Shown: positions 1 through 9,456, counted from the stretch's first letter. The stretch: DNA of 64,000 nt from Thalassotalea fonticola (GCF_032911225.1 NZ_CP136600.1:2418001-2482000); one strand, 5' to 3'. The notes: generated by a model from the sequence alone, not told the origin. Translations and numbers: made by a program.

Positions 1-1517
1 TTATCTCCAGTATTATCGCATTAAGCGTAATTTCATCATCCTCAATTGCAAACGTTGAGCAAGTAACTTCACCGGCAATTAGCGACTCTTCTTATCAAGA
101 GAATTGGGATTCTTTAGCCACTCATGAAGCCTCTCCACAATGGTATCAAGACGCCAAACTCGGTATTTACCTACACTGGGGTGTATATTCAGTACCTGAA
201 TTTGCGAGTGAGTGGTACCCAAGGTGGATGCACTTTAAAGGTCGCAAAGAGTACAAGCATCATCTTGAAACGTATGGAGAGTTGAATGAGTTTGGCTACC
301 ATGACTTTGTTCCTATGTTTAAAGGTGAGCACTTCGATGCGAAAGCATGGGCAACACTATTTAAAAAAGCAGGGGCTAAATTTGCCGGTCCGGTAACGGA
401 ACATCACGATGGTTTTGCCATGTGGGACAGTGAATTAACCCCGTGGAACGCTATGGATAAAGGGCCAAAAGTTGATGTAACGGGTGAACTGAAAGAAGCT
501 ATTACTGGCGAAGGCATGAAGTTTATTACCACCTTCCATCATTCAAGAAACTTACAACGTTATAACAAAAAAGAAAACAAGCCGGGCGAACGTTTCGGTG
601 GCAGCCACTACCCTTACTTTGAAGGCACACCGCCAACCAGTACTGATCCAGAGTTGGCGTTATTGTATGGCAATATTCCTGAAGACGAGTGGAATGAGAA
701 AATTTGGTTTGGTAAATTAAAAGAAGTTATCGATAACTATCAACCGGACATTGTTTGGTTTGACTCTTGGTTACATTTAGTGCCAGAAAATTACCGAAAA
801 AAATTCTCTGCCTATTATTTAAATGAGGCAAAAAAGTTAAATAAAGAAGTGGTTATTATCCGCAAGCAAAACGACTTACCGTTATCGTTTAGTGTTGACG
901 ATTTAGAAAAATCACGAAAGAACCATATTGGTCAACAACCTTGGATGACCGACGAAACCATCAGTAAAGGCAGCTGGTCTTACACTGAAAATTTACGAGT
1001 AAAAGAAGCACAAGATGTGTTGCATGTATTGATTGATGTGGTTAGTAAAAATGGCACTATGCTACTCAACGTGTCGCCAAAAGCCAACGGTATCATTCCT
1101 GATAATCAACAAACCGTGCTATTAAAAATGGGTGCCTGGTTAGAAAAATACGGTGAAGCCATTTATGCCACCAGACCTTGGTACACCTTTGGTGAAGGAC
1201 CAACAAAAGAGCCAGAAGGTCATTTTAAAAACCACCGTGAATTTGCCAAGGTTAAATATAACGCGCAGGACATTCGTTATACCACCAAAGGCAATAGCAT
1301 TTATGCTACTTTTTTAGGCACCCCGACAGGTAAGCAAACGTTAAGTGCTTTTGCTAAAAGTAAGTTAACGAAAAATATCGACATCGCAACTATTTCCGTT
1401 CTAGGCTCTGATGAAACAATAGCGTGGACCCATACCGATAGTGGCTTGACTATTACAGCTCCAACACAGCCAAGCGACACGATGGCAACTGTTTTGAAAA
1501 TTGAGCTAGCTGATTAG
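1..1517 (+). CDS. GH29 alpha-L-fucosidase, 5' end outside window
   Basis: This is a secreted alpha-L-fucosidase-type glycosidase, predicted to remove L-fucose from oligosaccharides in the periplasm. The frame is open from base 3 with no in-frame ATG until 228, and the residues read before that (a hydrophobic ISSIIALSV stretch, then polar sequence) look like the end of a signal peptide, so the true start lies upstream. GH29 landmarks are HWGVYSVP near the start, EHHDGF, and WFDSW, where the Asp encoded at 762-764 aligns with the family nucleophile. It belongs with the two divergent GH29 copies at 30172 and 41870 (shared LHWGVYSVP/THWG, HHDGF..WDS, GEAIY.TR) rather than the canonical copy at 56649. 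It is followed 9 bp later by the ThuA-like gene, so they are probably co-transcribed. Confidence in the family is high; the exact linkage is unknown. Confidence 0.9.
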   Translation, partial: ISSIIALSVISSSSIANVEQVTSPAISDSSYQENWDSLATHEASPQWYQDAKLGIYLHWGVYSVPEFASEWYPRWMHFKGRKEYKHHLETYGELNEFGYHDFVPMFKGEHFDAKAWATLFKKAGAKFAGPVTEHHDGFAMWDSELTPWNAMDKGPKVDVTGELKEAITGEGMKFITTFHHSRNLQRYNKKENKPGERFGGSHYPYFEGTPPTSTDPELALLYGNIPEDEWNEKIWFGKLKEVIDNYQPDIVWFDSWLHLVPENYRKKFSAYYLNEAKKLNKEVVIIRKQNDLPLSFSVDDLEKSRKNHIGQQPWMTDETISKGSWSYTENLRVKEAQDVLHVLIDVVSKNGTMLLNVSPKANGIIPDNQQTVLLKMGAWLEKYGEAIYATRPWYTFGEGPTKEPEGHFKNHREFAKVKYNAQDIRYTTKGNSIYATFLGTPTGKQTLSAFAKSKLTKNIDIATISVLGSDETIAWTHTDSGLTITAPTQPSDTMATVLKIELAD

Positions 1518-1526
1518 TAAAATATT

Positions 1527-2321
1527 ATGAAGTTATTGATAACCCTGTGTCGTGTTTTGATCGCAATAGTACTCATTTCGGCAAGCAGCCACAATGCTGC
1601 CGCAGATTCAGTACAAGGGTCTTCAACAGCATTAGTCAAGCAAGCTAAAACACCTAAAATAAGGGTACTGGTTTTTGCTAAAACCGCTAGTTTTCGCCAT
1701 AAATCAATCGCCGCAGGTAAACTTGCGATTAAAAAGTTGGGGCTGAGTCATGGCTTTGAGGTTGAGATATCGGAAAACGCGGCTCAGTTTACTTATGAAG
1801 CACTTCAGCAATTCAATGTAGTAGTTTTTCTCAACACCACCGGCGATATACTAACGCCCAAACAACAATCGGCGTTTGAACGTTATATACAAGCTGGTGG
1901 CGGTTTTGTTGGCATTCATGCCGCAACCGATACCGAATATGATTGGTCATGGTACGGTAAGCTTGTAGGTGCCTACTTCGCTTCCCACCCTAAGCAGCAG
2001 ATAGCCACGATACTGGTTGATGATAACAGTCATCAATCGACTGTGCACCTCAACAGTCAGTGGCAACGATTTGACGAATGGTATAACTTTCGCTCGTTAA
2101 ATCCTGAGGTAAAAGTATTGCTCAGCCTTGATGAAAGCAGTTATCAAGGTGGCAAAAACGGTCAGCATCACCCTATTGCCTGGTATCACGAATACGACGG
2201 TGGTCGCGCCTTTTACACGGGGGGCGGCCACACCACATCAAGCTACGCTGAGCCGCAATTTCTTCAGCATTTACTCGGCGGTATTTTATACAGCGCCAGC
2301 GCACAATTAACAGATAAGTAA
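1527..2321 (+). CDS. Secreted ThuA-like domain protein
   Basis: The protein has 264 residues with an N-terminal signal peptide (about 1-26, ending AAA|DS). The rest matches the ThuA-like fold (type 1 glutamine-amidotransferase-like): VLVFAKTASFRH at the first strand, VVFLNTTGDILT, a GGGFVGIHAATDT turn, and the YFASHP and DEWYNFRS segments typical of this family. ThuA domains occur beside sugar oxidoreductases and in sulfatase-rich loci; their biochemical role is not settled. It sits between a GH29 and the two dehydrogenase subunits, with gaps of 9 and 18 bp, so it probably works with them. A catalytic role on a sugar or keto-sugar is only inference. Confidence 0.85.
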   Translation: MKLLITLCRVLIAIVLISASSHNAAADSVQGSSTALVKQAKTPKIRVLVFAKTASFRHKSIAAGKLAIKKLGLSHGFEVEISENAAQFTYEALQQFNVVVFLNTTGDILTPKQQSAFERYIQAGGGFVGIHAATDTEYDWSWYGKLVGAYFASHPKQQIATILVDDNSHQSTVHLNSQWQRFDEWYNFRSLNPEVKVLLSLDESSYQGGKNGQHHPIAWYHEYDGGRAFYTGGGHTTSSYAEPQFLQHLLGGILYSASAQLTDK

Positions 2322-2339
2322 ATACTGGAGGTATAACTT

Positions 2340-2888
2340 GTGGGAAATTTAAATCGTCGTGAATTTATCGCCGGATTAGCTGCCATGTTAGGCACGGCGG
2401 CGATGACGCCGGGCTTAGCGAATGCGGTGAACATAGGTTTAACTTTTAAACCATCAGGCAGCAATATCATTTTTAGCGAGCAGCAGATGATGTTGGTTGC
2501 CCGTATTGCTGACATCATCATTCCAGCAACGGATACTCCGGGAGCAATTGATGCTGGTGTGCATTTGTATATTGATCATATCGCGGCTAACTGGATGAAT
2601 AAACAAGAATCTAATCGCTTATTGGCCGGTATTGATAAAATAGATGCGGATGCAAAGGCTAAATACGATAGCGGTTTTCTTGCGCTTGATAACAAAATAC
2701 AAATCGCTATTGTGCAAGCACTTGATGATAACCTTGCACAAGAACCTGCCTATAAAATGCTGAAAACTTATACCGTAACAGGTTATTACACGTCTAAAAT
2801 TGGCATGACGGTAGAGCTTAATTATGATCCTATCCCTGGGCCGTATAAAGAAATTCCGCTTAGTGACGTTGGTAAAGCTTGGTCATAA
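2340..2888 (+). CDS. Gluconate 2-dehydrogenase subunit 3 family protein, Tat-exported
   Basis: This 182-residue protein opens with a twin-arginine signal (NRREFIAGLAAM, cleavage after LANA). The body (MMLVARIADIIIPATDTPGA and following) is the usual start of the gluconate 2-dehydrogenase subunit 3 family, the small partner of a GMC flavoprotein. The start is GTG at 2340, supported by a GGAGG at 2327-2331 with ordinary spacing. The next gene (34 bp on) encodes the GMC subunit, which has no signal of its own, so this subunit probably carries it through the Tat system; that is inferred from the known behaviour of such pairs. The third, multihaem cytochrome subunit of the classic enzyme is not next to it. 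Confidence 0.88.
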   Translation: MGNLNRREFIAGLAAMLGTAAMTPGLANAVNIGLTFKPSGSNIIFSEQQMMLVARIADIIIPATDTPGAIDAGVHLYIDHIAANWMNKQESNRLLAGIDKIDADAKAKYDSGFLALDNKIQIAIVQALDDNLAQEPAYKMLKTYTVTGYYTSKIGMTVELNYDPIPGPYKEIPLSDVGKAWS

Positions 2889-2921
2889 CACTGAGTTACC
2901 TAATAGGAAAAGGTAGTAGAA

Positions 2922-4628
2922 ATGATCAAAACAAAAAACTATGACTTTGATGCCATTGTTGTTGGCTCAGGCATGTCGGGCGGTTATGCCGCAAAAGAAT
3001 TCTGTGAAAAAGGTTATAAAACCCTGGTGCTTGATCGCGGTAAACCGATTGAACATGGTAACTATGAAACCGAATTTAAACCGCCATGGGAGATGGAATT
3101 TCGTGGCAAAATGCACAGTGAAGAAATTAAAGAAAAGTATTTTATTCAGAAAAAGGGTCATGGAGTTTCTGACTATACCAAACATCATTTTATTAATGAT
3201 CTAGAAAACCCTTATATTCAGGGTAAACCTTACTTGTGGACCAGAAGTTCAAAAGTTGGAGGTAAATCGGTGATCTGGTCGCGTCAAAGTTATCGTTGGA
3301 ATAAGCTGGATTTTGAAGCCAACCAAAAAGATGGCCATGGTATTGATTGGCCTATTCGCTATGACGACCTTGCCCCCTGGTATGATTACGTTGAGCCTTT
3401 TATTGGTATATCCGGTAGTTATGAAAACCTTGACGAACTACCTGACGGCCAATTTCTGCCACCTATACCACTTAATGTGGTTGAGCGACAAGTCAAGGCG
3501 TCGATAGAAACAAATTTTCCGGGGCGAAAAATGATTCCCGCCCGGGTTGCCCATTTAACTGAGCCGCAACCGATCCATTTAGAGCTTGGCCGAGGCCAGT
3601 GTCAAAGTAGAAACCAATGCGGTCGAGGCTGTTCTTGGGGCGGCTATTACTCTTCTGTTTCAGGAGCGCTGCCGGCAGCAAAACGTACCGGTAATTTAAC
3701 CTTAACCGCCAATGCGCAGGTACAGGAAGTTTTATATGACAGTAAAACAGGTAAAGCCTCAGGGATCCGTTATGTTGATACGGTTAGCGGAGAAACCAAT
3801 ATAGTAACTGCCCGTGTTGTTTTTATGTGCGCATCGACGCTTGGCACATTGCAAATTCTAATGAACTCTACTTCAGATAAATACCCAGATGGCATCGGTA
3901 ATACCAGTGGTGTACTTGGCCGTTATATTATGGACCACGTGCATGGCGCGGGCGCGAACGGCATAATGCCTGGCCACCGTGACAGTTATTACAAAGGCCG
4001 TAACCCGGGAGGTATTTATATACCACGCTTTCAAAACATCAAAGAGCAACAGTCTGATTATCTACGTGGTTATGGCTATCAAGGCGGTGCTAGCCGAAGT
4101 ACGCGAGTAAATGCACAACGAGCGAATCAAACTGGCATTGGTAAAAGCTTTAAAGAGGCGAATCGTGAACCCGGTAGCTGGAAGTTTAAAGTCACCTCTT
4201 TTGGTGAAGTATTACCTGATTTTAATAATCGAGTGTTTTTGCATGCCAGTAACAAAGACCAATGGGGCATGCCGTTATTGATTACCAATGTTGCTTATGG
4301 TGAAAATGAAGCAAAGATGAAGCAAGATATGATGGATAGTGCGGTTGCAATGCTAAAAGCCGCGGGCCTAAAAAACGTGCGTGGCTATAACAAACCAATG
4401 GCACCAGGAAGGTCTATTCATGAAATGGGCGGCGCCTGCATGGGCCGCGATCCTAAAACATCATACCTTAATCAATGGAACCAAAGTCATGAAGTAGCGA
4501 ACTTGTTTGTTACCGATGGCGCGGCATTTTCTTCGGTTTCGTGCGTTAACCCCTCGATCACCTTTATGGCGTTAACAGCAAGGGCGGTTGATTATGCAGA
4601 CAAGCAGCTTAAATCAGGTATTATTTAG
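2922..4628 (+). CDS. GMC-family FAD oxidoreductase (sugar/alcohol dehydrogenase large subunit)
   Basis: This 568-residue flavoprotein probably oxidises a sugar or sugar acid in the periplasm together with the preceding small subunit. It has an N-terminal FAD-binding Rossmann motif (VVGSGMSGGYAAKE, residues about 12-25) and the C-terminal GMC signature region: HEMGGACMG, then FVTDGAAFSS and NPSITFMALTARA, which supply the conserved His and Asn of the active site. It has no export signal of its own. A ribosome site (AGGAAAAGG, about 2905-2913) precedes the ATG. It is the last gene of the unit, followed at once by a strong hairpin terminator. The substrate is not visible from sequence; its place after a fucosidase suggests fucose or a fucose-derived sugar, as inference. 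Confidence 0.9.
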   Translation: MIKTKNYDFDAIVVGSGMSGGYAAKEFCEKGYKTLVLDRGKPIEHGNYETEFKPPWEMEFRGKMHSEEIKEKYFIQKKGHGVSDYTKHHFINDLENPYIQGKPYLWTRSSKVGGKSVIWSRQSYRWNKLDFEANQKDGHGIDWPIRYDDLAPWYDYVEPFIGISGSYENLDELPDGQFLPPIPLNVVERQVKASIETNFPGRKMIPARVAHLTEPQPIHLELGRGQCQSRNQCGRGCSWGGYYSSVSGALPAAKRTGNLTLTANAQVQEVLYDSKTGKASGIRYVDTVSGETNIVTARVVFMCASTLGTLQILMNSTSDKYPDGIGNTSGVLGRYIMDHVHGAGANGIMPGHRDSYYKGRNPGGIYIPRFQNIKEQQSDYLRGYGYQGGASRSTRVNAQRANQTGIGKSFKEANREPGSWKFKVTSFGEVLPDFNNRVFLHASNKDQWGMPLLITNVAYGENEAKMKQDMMDSAVAMLKAAGLKNVRGYNKPMAPGRSIHEMGGACMGRDPKTSYLNQWNQSHEVANLFVTDGAAFSSVSCVNPSITFMALTARAVDYADKQLKSGII

Positions 4629-4629
4629 C

Positions 4630-4669
4630 AATGATTAAACCAAGTTAAACTACTTGGCTTAATCATTTT
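4630..4669. terminator. Bidirectional rho-independent terminator
   Basis: A near-perfect inverted repeat, AATGATTAA-a-CCAAGT at 4630-4645 and ACTTGG-c-TTAATCATT at 4652-4667, has a 6-base loop and is flanked by A and T runs. It lies between the convergent GMC gene and the sulfatase at 4719 and can end transcription from either side. Confidence 0.85.
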
Positions 4670-4718
4670 AAAAGTTTGGTTTAACCTTAATGCAAAGTTA
4701 AACGATATAGTTTATTTG

Positions 4719-6203
4719 CTAATCGTTATCAGTGTAAGTTTCATCATAACGTTTATAATCTTTGTGATTATAAAGGTGCTTTTCAATAACGGCAGGTTTT
4801 GCCAAATTCTTTAATACTTTTTTACCGGCTTTGGTTTTCCAGTGCGGATGCTCTTTCGTTATTGCCGGTAATTGCTGCATAAAGCCATCAAATTCAGCGC
4901 GAGCTTTGGCGTGCTCAGGGTTACCATCGGCAAGTACATAACCATGACCAAAACGGTTATCGGCAGTGTAATAAAAACGGCCGTTCGGCATATTCATTAC
5001 CGGGTTGACCACTTCTAACATATAGTTTTTGGTTCTAAATATTTGTGACGTAGCAGCATAGCCATATACCCAATCACGATGGACGTCGGTTTCACCTGCA
5101 TAAAAAGACTGTAAGCTGGTGCCATCAAATTTATGCCCTTCAGGAACAAAGTCCCATGCTTGTGCCAAGTCAATTAACGTTGGGGTAATATCTGATAAAT
5201 CAGTTAACTCATCGGTAGCACCACGTTTTTTAACTCCGGCGCCAGCGGCAATATGAACAACATGCGAGCCGCGCTCTACGCCACGAGTTTTCGCTGTAAC
5301 CGCGGTGCCATTATCTGAGGTGAAAATAATTACAGTGTTATCACTAATGCCTAATGATTCTACTTTCGCCACAACTTCTCCCACTTTTAAATCTAAGTAT
5401 TCAATTAACGATTTAAAACGTGCTGTGTCTTCACCTGTTGCATCACTCGATTTTTTACCAAGTATCCCAGGTGTACCTCGCAATGGATTGGTTGGCATGC
5501 CAGTACGAGTACCATGTGGTGCAACGGTTGGCCAATAAGCTAAAAATGGCTTCTTTGCTTTTACGCTTTTTTCCATAAACTCCATAATAAATTCAGCTTC
5601 AATATCTACGCCATAATCCGTTGGTTTGGTGTCCATCAATTTACCATTTTTAACAAAGCCAGGATGCCAATAACGTGAGGTTGTTTTATGATCTTCCATT
5701 AAACCGGTAAACGTTGGCGAACCAGTTAACTTAGAAATTTCTTTGGTGCTTTCCCATAATGCATATTCATCAAAGGCAAGTACGTCATCATGCGGCATTT
5801 GTACGCCAGCGTGCCATTTACCGGTAATTGCCGTTGCATACCCGGCATCTTTTAACACTCGGCTAAATGGGATATTGTCACTATAAACATTATGGCGAGA
5901 ATCTCCCATCCAAATTTCATTAACATACACACCGGTGGTGTCTGCATAACGACCAGTCATAATTTCTACTCGGCTAGAGGCACATTTCGCCGTGGCATAA
6001 GCGGTTTTAAACATTACGCCTTGGGCAGCGAGCTTGTCGATATTTGGGGTACTGGCTGAACCTTCCTGGCCAAACGCACTAAACATATCAGGGCTAACAT
6101 CATCCGCTAATATCAACACGATATTCGGTCGAGTTTCTGCCGCCTGGGCAAACATACTGGTGGTAAATACGGCTATTGCCATCAAACGTTTTAAATAATT
6201 CAT
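4719..6203 (-). CDS. Secreted S1-family sulfatase (CASSR motif)
   Basis: This type-I sulfatase, predicted periplasmic, hydrolyses sulfate esters from carbohydrate. Cys74 lies in CASSR, the C-x-S-x-R form of the site converted to formylglycine. Metal-binding ADD (about 33-35), GKWH, and SDNGT are all present. I chose ATG at 6203 (MNYLKRLM) over a GTG at 6221, because a TAGGA lies just upstream and a clean signal peptide (about 1-22, ending QAA) follows. It is most like the sulfatase at 18576: both share a SRYW.PG..NGK segment, KAKKPFLAY and a similar C-terminal half ending in KDY(K)..YDE. It is convergent with the GMC gene and shares its upstream region (6204-6576) with the divergent moxR operon. 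Confidence 0.92.
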   Translation of the reverse strand: MNYLKRLMAIAVFTTSMFAQAAETRPNIVLILADDVSPDMFSAFGQEGSASTPNIDKLAAQGVMFKTAYATAKCASSRVEIMTGRYADTTGVYVNEIWMGDSRHNVYSDNIPFSRVLKDAGYATAITGKWHAGVQMPHDDVLAFDEYALWESTKEISKLTGSPTFTGLMEDHKTTSRYWHPGFVKNGKLMDTKPTDYGVDIEAEFIMEFMEKSVKAKKPFLAYWPTVAPHGTRTGMPTNPLRGTPGILGKKSSDATGEDTARFKSLIEYLDLKVGEVVAKVESLGISDNTVIIFTSDNGTAVTAKTRGVERGSHVVHIAAGAGVKKRGATDELTDLSDITPTLIDLAQAWDFVPEGHKFDGTSLQSFYAGETDVHRDWVYGYAATSQIFRTKNYMLEVVNPVMNMPNGRFYYTADNRFGHGYVLADGNPEHAKARAEFDGFMQQLPAITKEHPHWKTKAGKKVLKNLAKPAVIEKHLYNHKDYKRYDETYTDND

Positions 6204-6400
6204 TTTTATTCCTACTCGCACTTAACAATTTACATTGCTTCATCAACAGCTAAAGTGCACTTTAAATATAAGGTACACTAGAAATCTAGCAAAAAGAATA
6301 TTGATGGTCAATATCACGCCAAAAAACAAAACAAACAACACCCACGTAACAAGTTGTTTTAAAAAGATATTAATTAAAAGTTATTAAGTTATAGCTGTAA

Positions 6401-6423
6401 GTTTTACACAATTTTACACAACA
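6401..6423. promoter_or_regulatory. TTTTACACA direct repeat between sulfatase and moxR (operator candidate a)
   Basis: Two copies of TTTTACACA (6402-6410 and 6412-6420) lie 10 bp apart in the 373-base gap 6204-6576 between a minus-strand sulfatase and the plus-strand moxR operon. The same kind of repeat occurs upstream of five other hydrolase or transport units in this window. The rest of the gap is AT-rich with no gene or clear hairpin. Function as an activator or repressor site is inference. Confidence 0.5.
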
Positions 6424-6576
6424 GGCCCTTAACAAGTAACATTAGCAACTGTGAAACCAAGGTGTTTTTCCGTGCTTTACCCAACTTTACAGTATTGCCA
6501 CTTCCTAAATGAAATTATACCAATTAAAGTAGCAATACTATTATCAATAATAAACTCAATTACTAAGCACCAAATC

Positions 6577-7575
6577 ATGAGCTCCAGCATAAATTCATCA
6601 CAAACCTCTCAATTAAAGTTATCAGACAGCATTCATAATCTGCGCCAGGAAATTGCCAAGGTTATTGTTGGTCAAGAAGCGCTAGTTGAACGATTGATCA
6701 TCACCTTAATGTGTCAAAGCCACGTATTGATTGAGGGCATACCAGGGCTCGCGAAAACCTTAACAGTGAACACACTGGCGCAAGCTTTGGGGTTGAAGTT
6801 TAGCAGAGTACAATTTACCCCGGATTTATTGCCTGGCGATTTAACCGGAACGCAAATATATAATCCAAGTAGTGGTGAATTTGATACGCAAAAGGGGCCT
6901 ATTTTTGCCAATATTGTGCTCGCCGATGAAATCAACCGTTCGCCAGCAAAAGTACAATCAGCTTTATTGGAGGCGATGCAAGAAAAGCAAGTGACCTTAG
7001 GTAAAACCATTCACTCACTACCGCAACCTTTTTTAGTATTAGCGACACAAAATCCGATCGAACAGGAAGGTACTTACCCGTTACCAGAAGCTCAAGTTGA
7101 CCGCTTTATGTTTAAATTAAAAGTCGACTATCCAAGTTTTGATGATGAATTAGAAGTACTGCGCCGTATGTCTGCGCCGGGTCAGACTAAAACAAGCATT
7201 AATTGCGTCTTGAGTATTGAAGATTTAAATTTGCTATGCCAACAAGTTAGCACTGTTTACCTTGATCCGAACTTAGAAAAATACATATTGCATTTGATCA
7301 CAGCCACCCGCCACCCAGAGCAATATGATTTACCCTTATCAGACATGATACGTTTTGGTGCATCTCCACGTGCCACCATCAATCTGGCCATGGCAGCACG
7401 CGCCGAAGCAATATTGCAAGGGCGAGATCATGTACAACCTGCAGATATTCGCACCTTAGCTCCTGATATATTACGCCATCGTATTGCCTTAAGTTACAAG
7501 GCAGAAGCACAAAATATCAGCTCCGAGCAGTTGATTGAACAAATATTGGCGCAAGTGGCCATTCCTCATGATTAA
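6577..7575 (+). CDS. moxR: MoxR-family AAA+ ATPase
   Basis: This cytoplasmic AAA+ ATPase of the MoxR family acts, in studied cases, as a chaperone that activates or inserts cofactors into partner proteins together with VWA-domain proteins. The Walker A motif GIPGLAKT is at about residues 54-61, Walker B LADEINRS follows, and sensor ATQNP and the arginine-finger region are present. The frame is open back to 6451, but MSSSINSS at 6577 gives the normal family length (332 residues) and start; no strong ribosome site is visible. It is the first gene of a five-gene operon (moxR, DUF58, membrane protein, batA, batB, batD) with short gaps and overlaps. Confidence 0.93.
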   Translation: MSSSINSSQTSQLKLSDSIHNLRQEIAKVIVGQEALVERLIITLMCQSHVLIEGIPGLAKTLTVNTLAQALGLKFSRVQFTPDLLPGDLTGTQIYNPSSGEFDTQKGPIFANIVLADEINRSPAKVQSALLEAMQEKQVTLGKTIHSLPQPFLVLATQNPIEQEGTYPLPEAQVDRFMFKLKVDYPSFDDELEVLRRMSAPGQTKTSINCVLSIEDLNLLCQQVSTVYLDPNLEKYILHLITATRHPEQYDLPLSDMIRFGASPRATINLAMAARAEAILQGRDHVQPADIRTLAPDILRHRIALSYKAEAQNISSEQLIEQILAQVAIPHD

Positions 7576-7601
7576 TCAAACTGTTTTAACGAGATAGCAC
7601 T

Positions 7602-8495
7602 ATGAACGATCAGTTTGAGCTGCGCCTACAGCAATTACAGCTGTATTGTCGCCATAAAACTAATCACCTGTTATGTGGCCATTATCACAGTGCATTCAAA
7701 GGCCAGGGGATTGAATTTGATGAAGTACGCCCGTATGCCTTGGGTGATGATGTTCGCACCATAGACTGGAATGTTACCGCTCGAACTGGTGAAGTGCACA
7801 TTAAGCGCTTCCATGAAGAACGTGAGCTCAACCTTATTTTTATTGTAGATCAATCACCCTCTTTTGCATTTTCAAGTACCGAGGTTAGCCGTCCTTATGT
7901 GGCTGCGCAGTTTTGTGGCTTACTTGGCTCTGCCGCTCTGGCAAATAATGACCACATTGGTTTACTGCAGTTTAGTGATGATATTAATGAATATTTACCA
8001 CCCTCTCGTGGTAAAAGTCAGTTAATGCGCTGTTTGAGTAAATTACTGCTATCAGCCCAACAAGTTGAATATACCAGCGTAAATCAAGTATTAAAGCATT
8101 TAGGCGAGTTAAGCTTAAAACGTTCGATTATCGTTTTAGTTTCTGATTTTTTCAGTGATGATAATTATTTGGAAAGTTTAGCCACTTTAGCAAGGCAACA
8201 CGAAATACTCGCCATCGCCTTAGATGATCCAAGAGAGTTAACTTTACCTGATCGCGGTTTATTGCAAGTTACTGACAGTGAAAATAAGCAGCAACAAACG
8301 ATTGACTTTAATCACACTGAGGTACGCCAACAGTTTAGCAATAAAATGCAAAAACGAATAAAACAACGAAACGAGACATTTTCAAAAATTGGTGTCGATT
8401 TGTTAGGGCACACGCTAGGCGATGATCCTATTGAAACCCTATTGGCATTTTTCCATACTAAGCGGCAACGCATAGAAGGAGAAACCGGTGGTTAA
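7602..8495 (+). CDS. DUF58 domain protein of the moxR-bat operon
   Basis: This soluble 297-residue protein carries the DUF58 signature: GQGIEFDEVRPYALGDDVRTIDWNVTART, split here as GIEFDEVRPY and DDVRTIDWN, then VHIKRFHEERE. A following VWA-like half has DQSPSF in place of a full MIDAS motif. DUF58 proteins are standard partners of MoxR ATPases. The gene starts 26 bp after moxR and overlaps the next gene by 8 bp, which indicates translational coupling. Its molecular action is unknown. Confidence 0.9.
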   Translation: MNDQFELRLQQLQLYCRHKTNHLLCGHYHSAFKGQGIEFDEVRPYALGDDVRTIDWNVTARTGEVHIKRFHEERELNLIFIVDQSPSFAFSSTEVSRPYVAAQFCGLLGSAALANNDHIGLLQFSDDINEYLPPSRGKSQLMRCLSKLLLSAQQVEYTSVNQVLKHLGELSLKRSIIVLVSDFFSDDNYLESLATLARQHEILAIALDDPRELTLPDRGLLQVTDSENKQQQTIDFNHTEVRQQFSNKMQKRIKQRNETFSKIGVDLLGHTLGDDPIETLLAFFHTKRQRIEGETGG

Positions 8496-9456
8496 GGTTA
8501 TCTCTATTTATGTAAGTAGACTGTTCAGCGTTAGCCGTTTACTGTTATTGTTGGTATTAATAATTAACAGTAGAGTTAACGCTGAAGTACTTCAGCAAAC
8601 ATTGAATCCCGCAAACGATGTTAACTCGAATGCCAATTTGAATGCCAATGAACAACTCAAAGCGACTGTCCACTTAAGTAAAAAGAGTTTAACACCAGGG
8701 CAACAATTATCTCTTACAATCGATATCTATTACCGTGAAGGTACAGATATATTTTTTGATCCTACTCAATATGATTGGCAACCGTTTAGCCTAGTACAGC
8801 ACAGGAAAAATGCGCCACAATGGCTAGATAAAAACCAGCAAAGTACTGACATAGAGAACTATCAATGGCAAATAAATCATGTGATTGACTTAATTGCCCC
8901 CATAGCAGGAAATTATCAACTTCCTACCATCACCTTAAATAGTTATTGGCAACATCAACATCAAGCTTTAAAGGTTGGCTTGGAAGAAGTAAGCGTGCTA
9001 TCAAGTTTTTCCAATGTAAAGACTGACGTTAAGCTACAACCAATACAGAGCTTCGTTTCGCCAGCAAACAAAGTTAATAGTTCAGCGATGTTTATTACCT
9101 ATTTTGCAATTACTACCATATTGTCTCTTGCCATATTTACTATTTTCCTAAAACAGCGCCGTAGCCGTTTTAAAGTTCAGCAGCAATTCAACAATCATCC
9201 GCGAGTACTTTTACCTGAAGAGCTCATCGCTAAAGTCAATAATATAAATAAACAAGGCCGCGGTGAATATGACTGGCAAGGCCTACGTCAATGCATACAG
9301 CAACAACTAGGGTTTGATCCTATGGCCGAGCAGGACAACCAGCAAAATTTAGCGCTAAGTAAGCAATATATGTCGGCACGATTTAGCAGTGATCATAAGG
9401 CAAGTTATATAAACATATGTGAGCAAATTGCTATTACAAAAGGCAGTCAGTATTAA
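8488..9456 (+). CDS. Signal-anchored periplasmic protein with one C-terminal membrane segment (Bat operon)
   Basis: The 322-residue product has an N-terminal signal (LLLLLVLIINSRVNA, cleavage near residue 32), a periplasmic beta-rich part (KATVHLSKKSLTPGQQLSLTID is a start like that of BatD repeats), one transmembrane helix at about 200-220 (MFITYFAITTILSLAIFTIFL) and a basic cytoplasmic tail. The GTG start at 8488 has AAGGAGA just upstream inside the DUF58 gene. Its place between DUF58 and batA matches the small membrane proteins usual in these operons (DUF4381-like). I do not recognise it more exactly. Confidence 0.75.
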   Translation: MVKVISIYVSRLFSVSRLLLLLVLIINSRVNAEVLQQTLNPANDVNSNANLNANEQLKATVHLSKKSLTPGQQLSLTIDIYYREGTDIFFDPTQYDWQPFSLVQHRKNAPQWLDKNQQSTDIENYQWQINHVIDLIAPIAGNYQLPTITLNSYWQHQHQALKVGLEEVSVLSSFSNVKTDVKLQPIQSFVSPANKVNSSAMFITYFAITTILSLAIFTIFLKQRRSRFKVQQQFNNHPRVLLPEELIAKVNNINKQGRGEYDWQGLRQCIQQQLGFDPMAEQDNQQNLALSKQYMSARFSSDHKASYINICEQIAITKGSQY

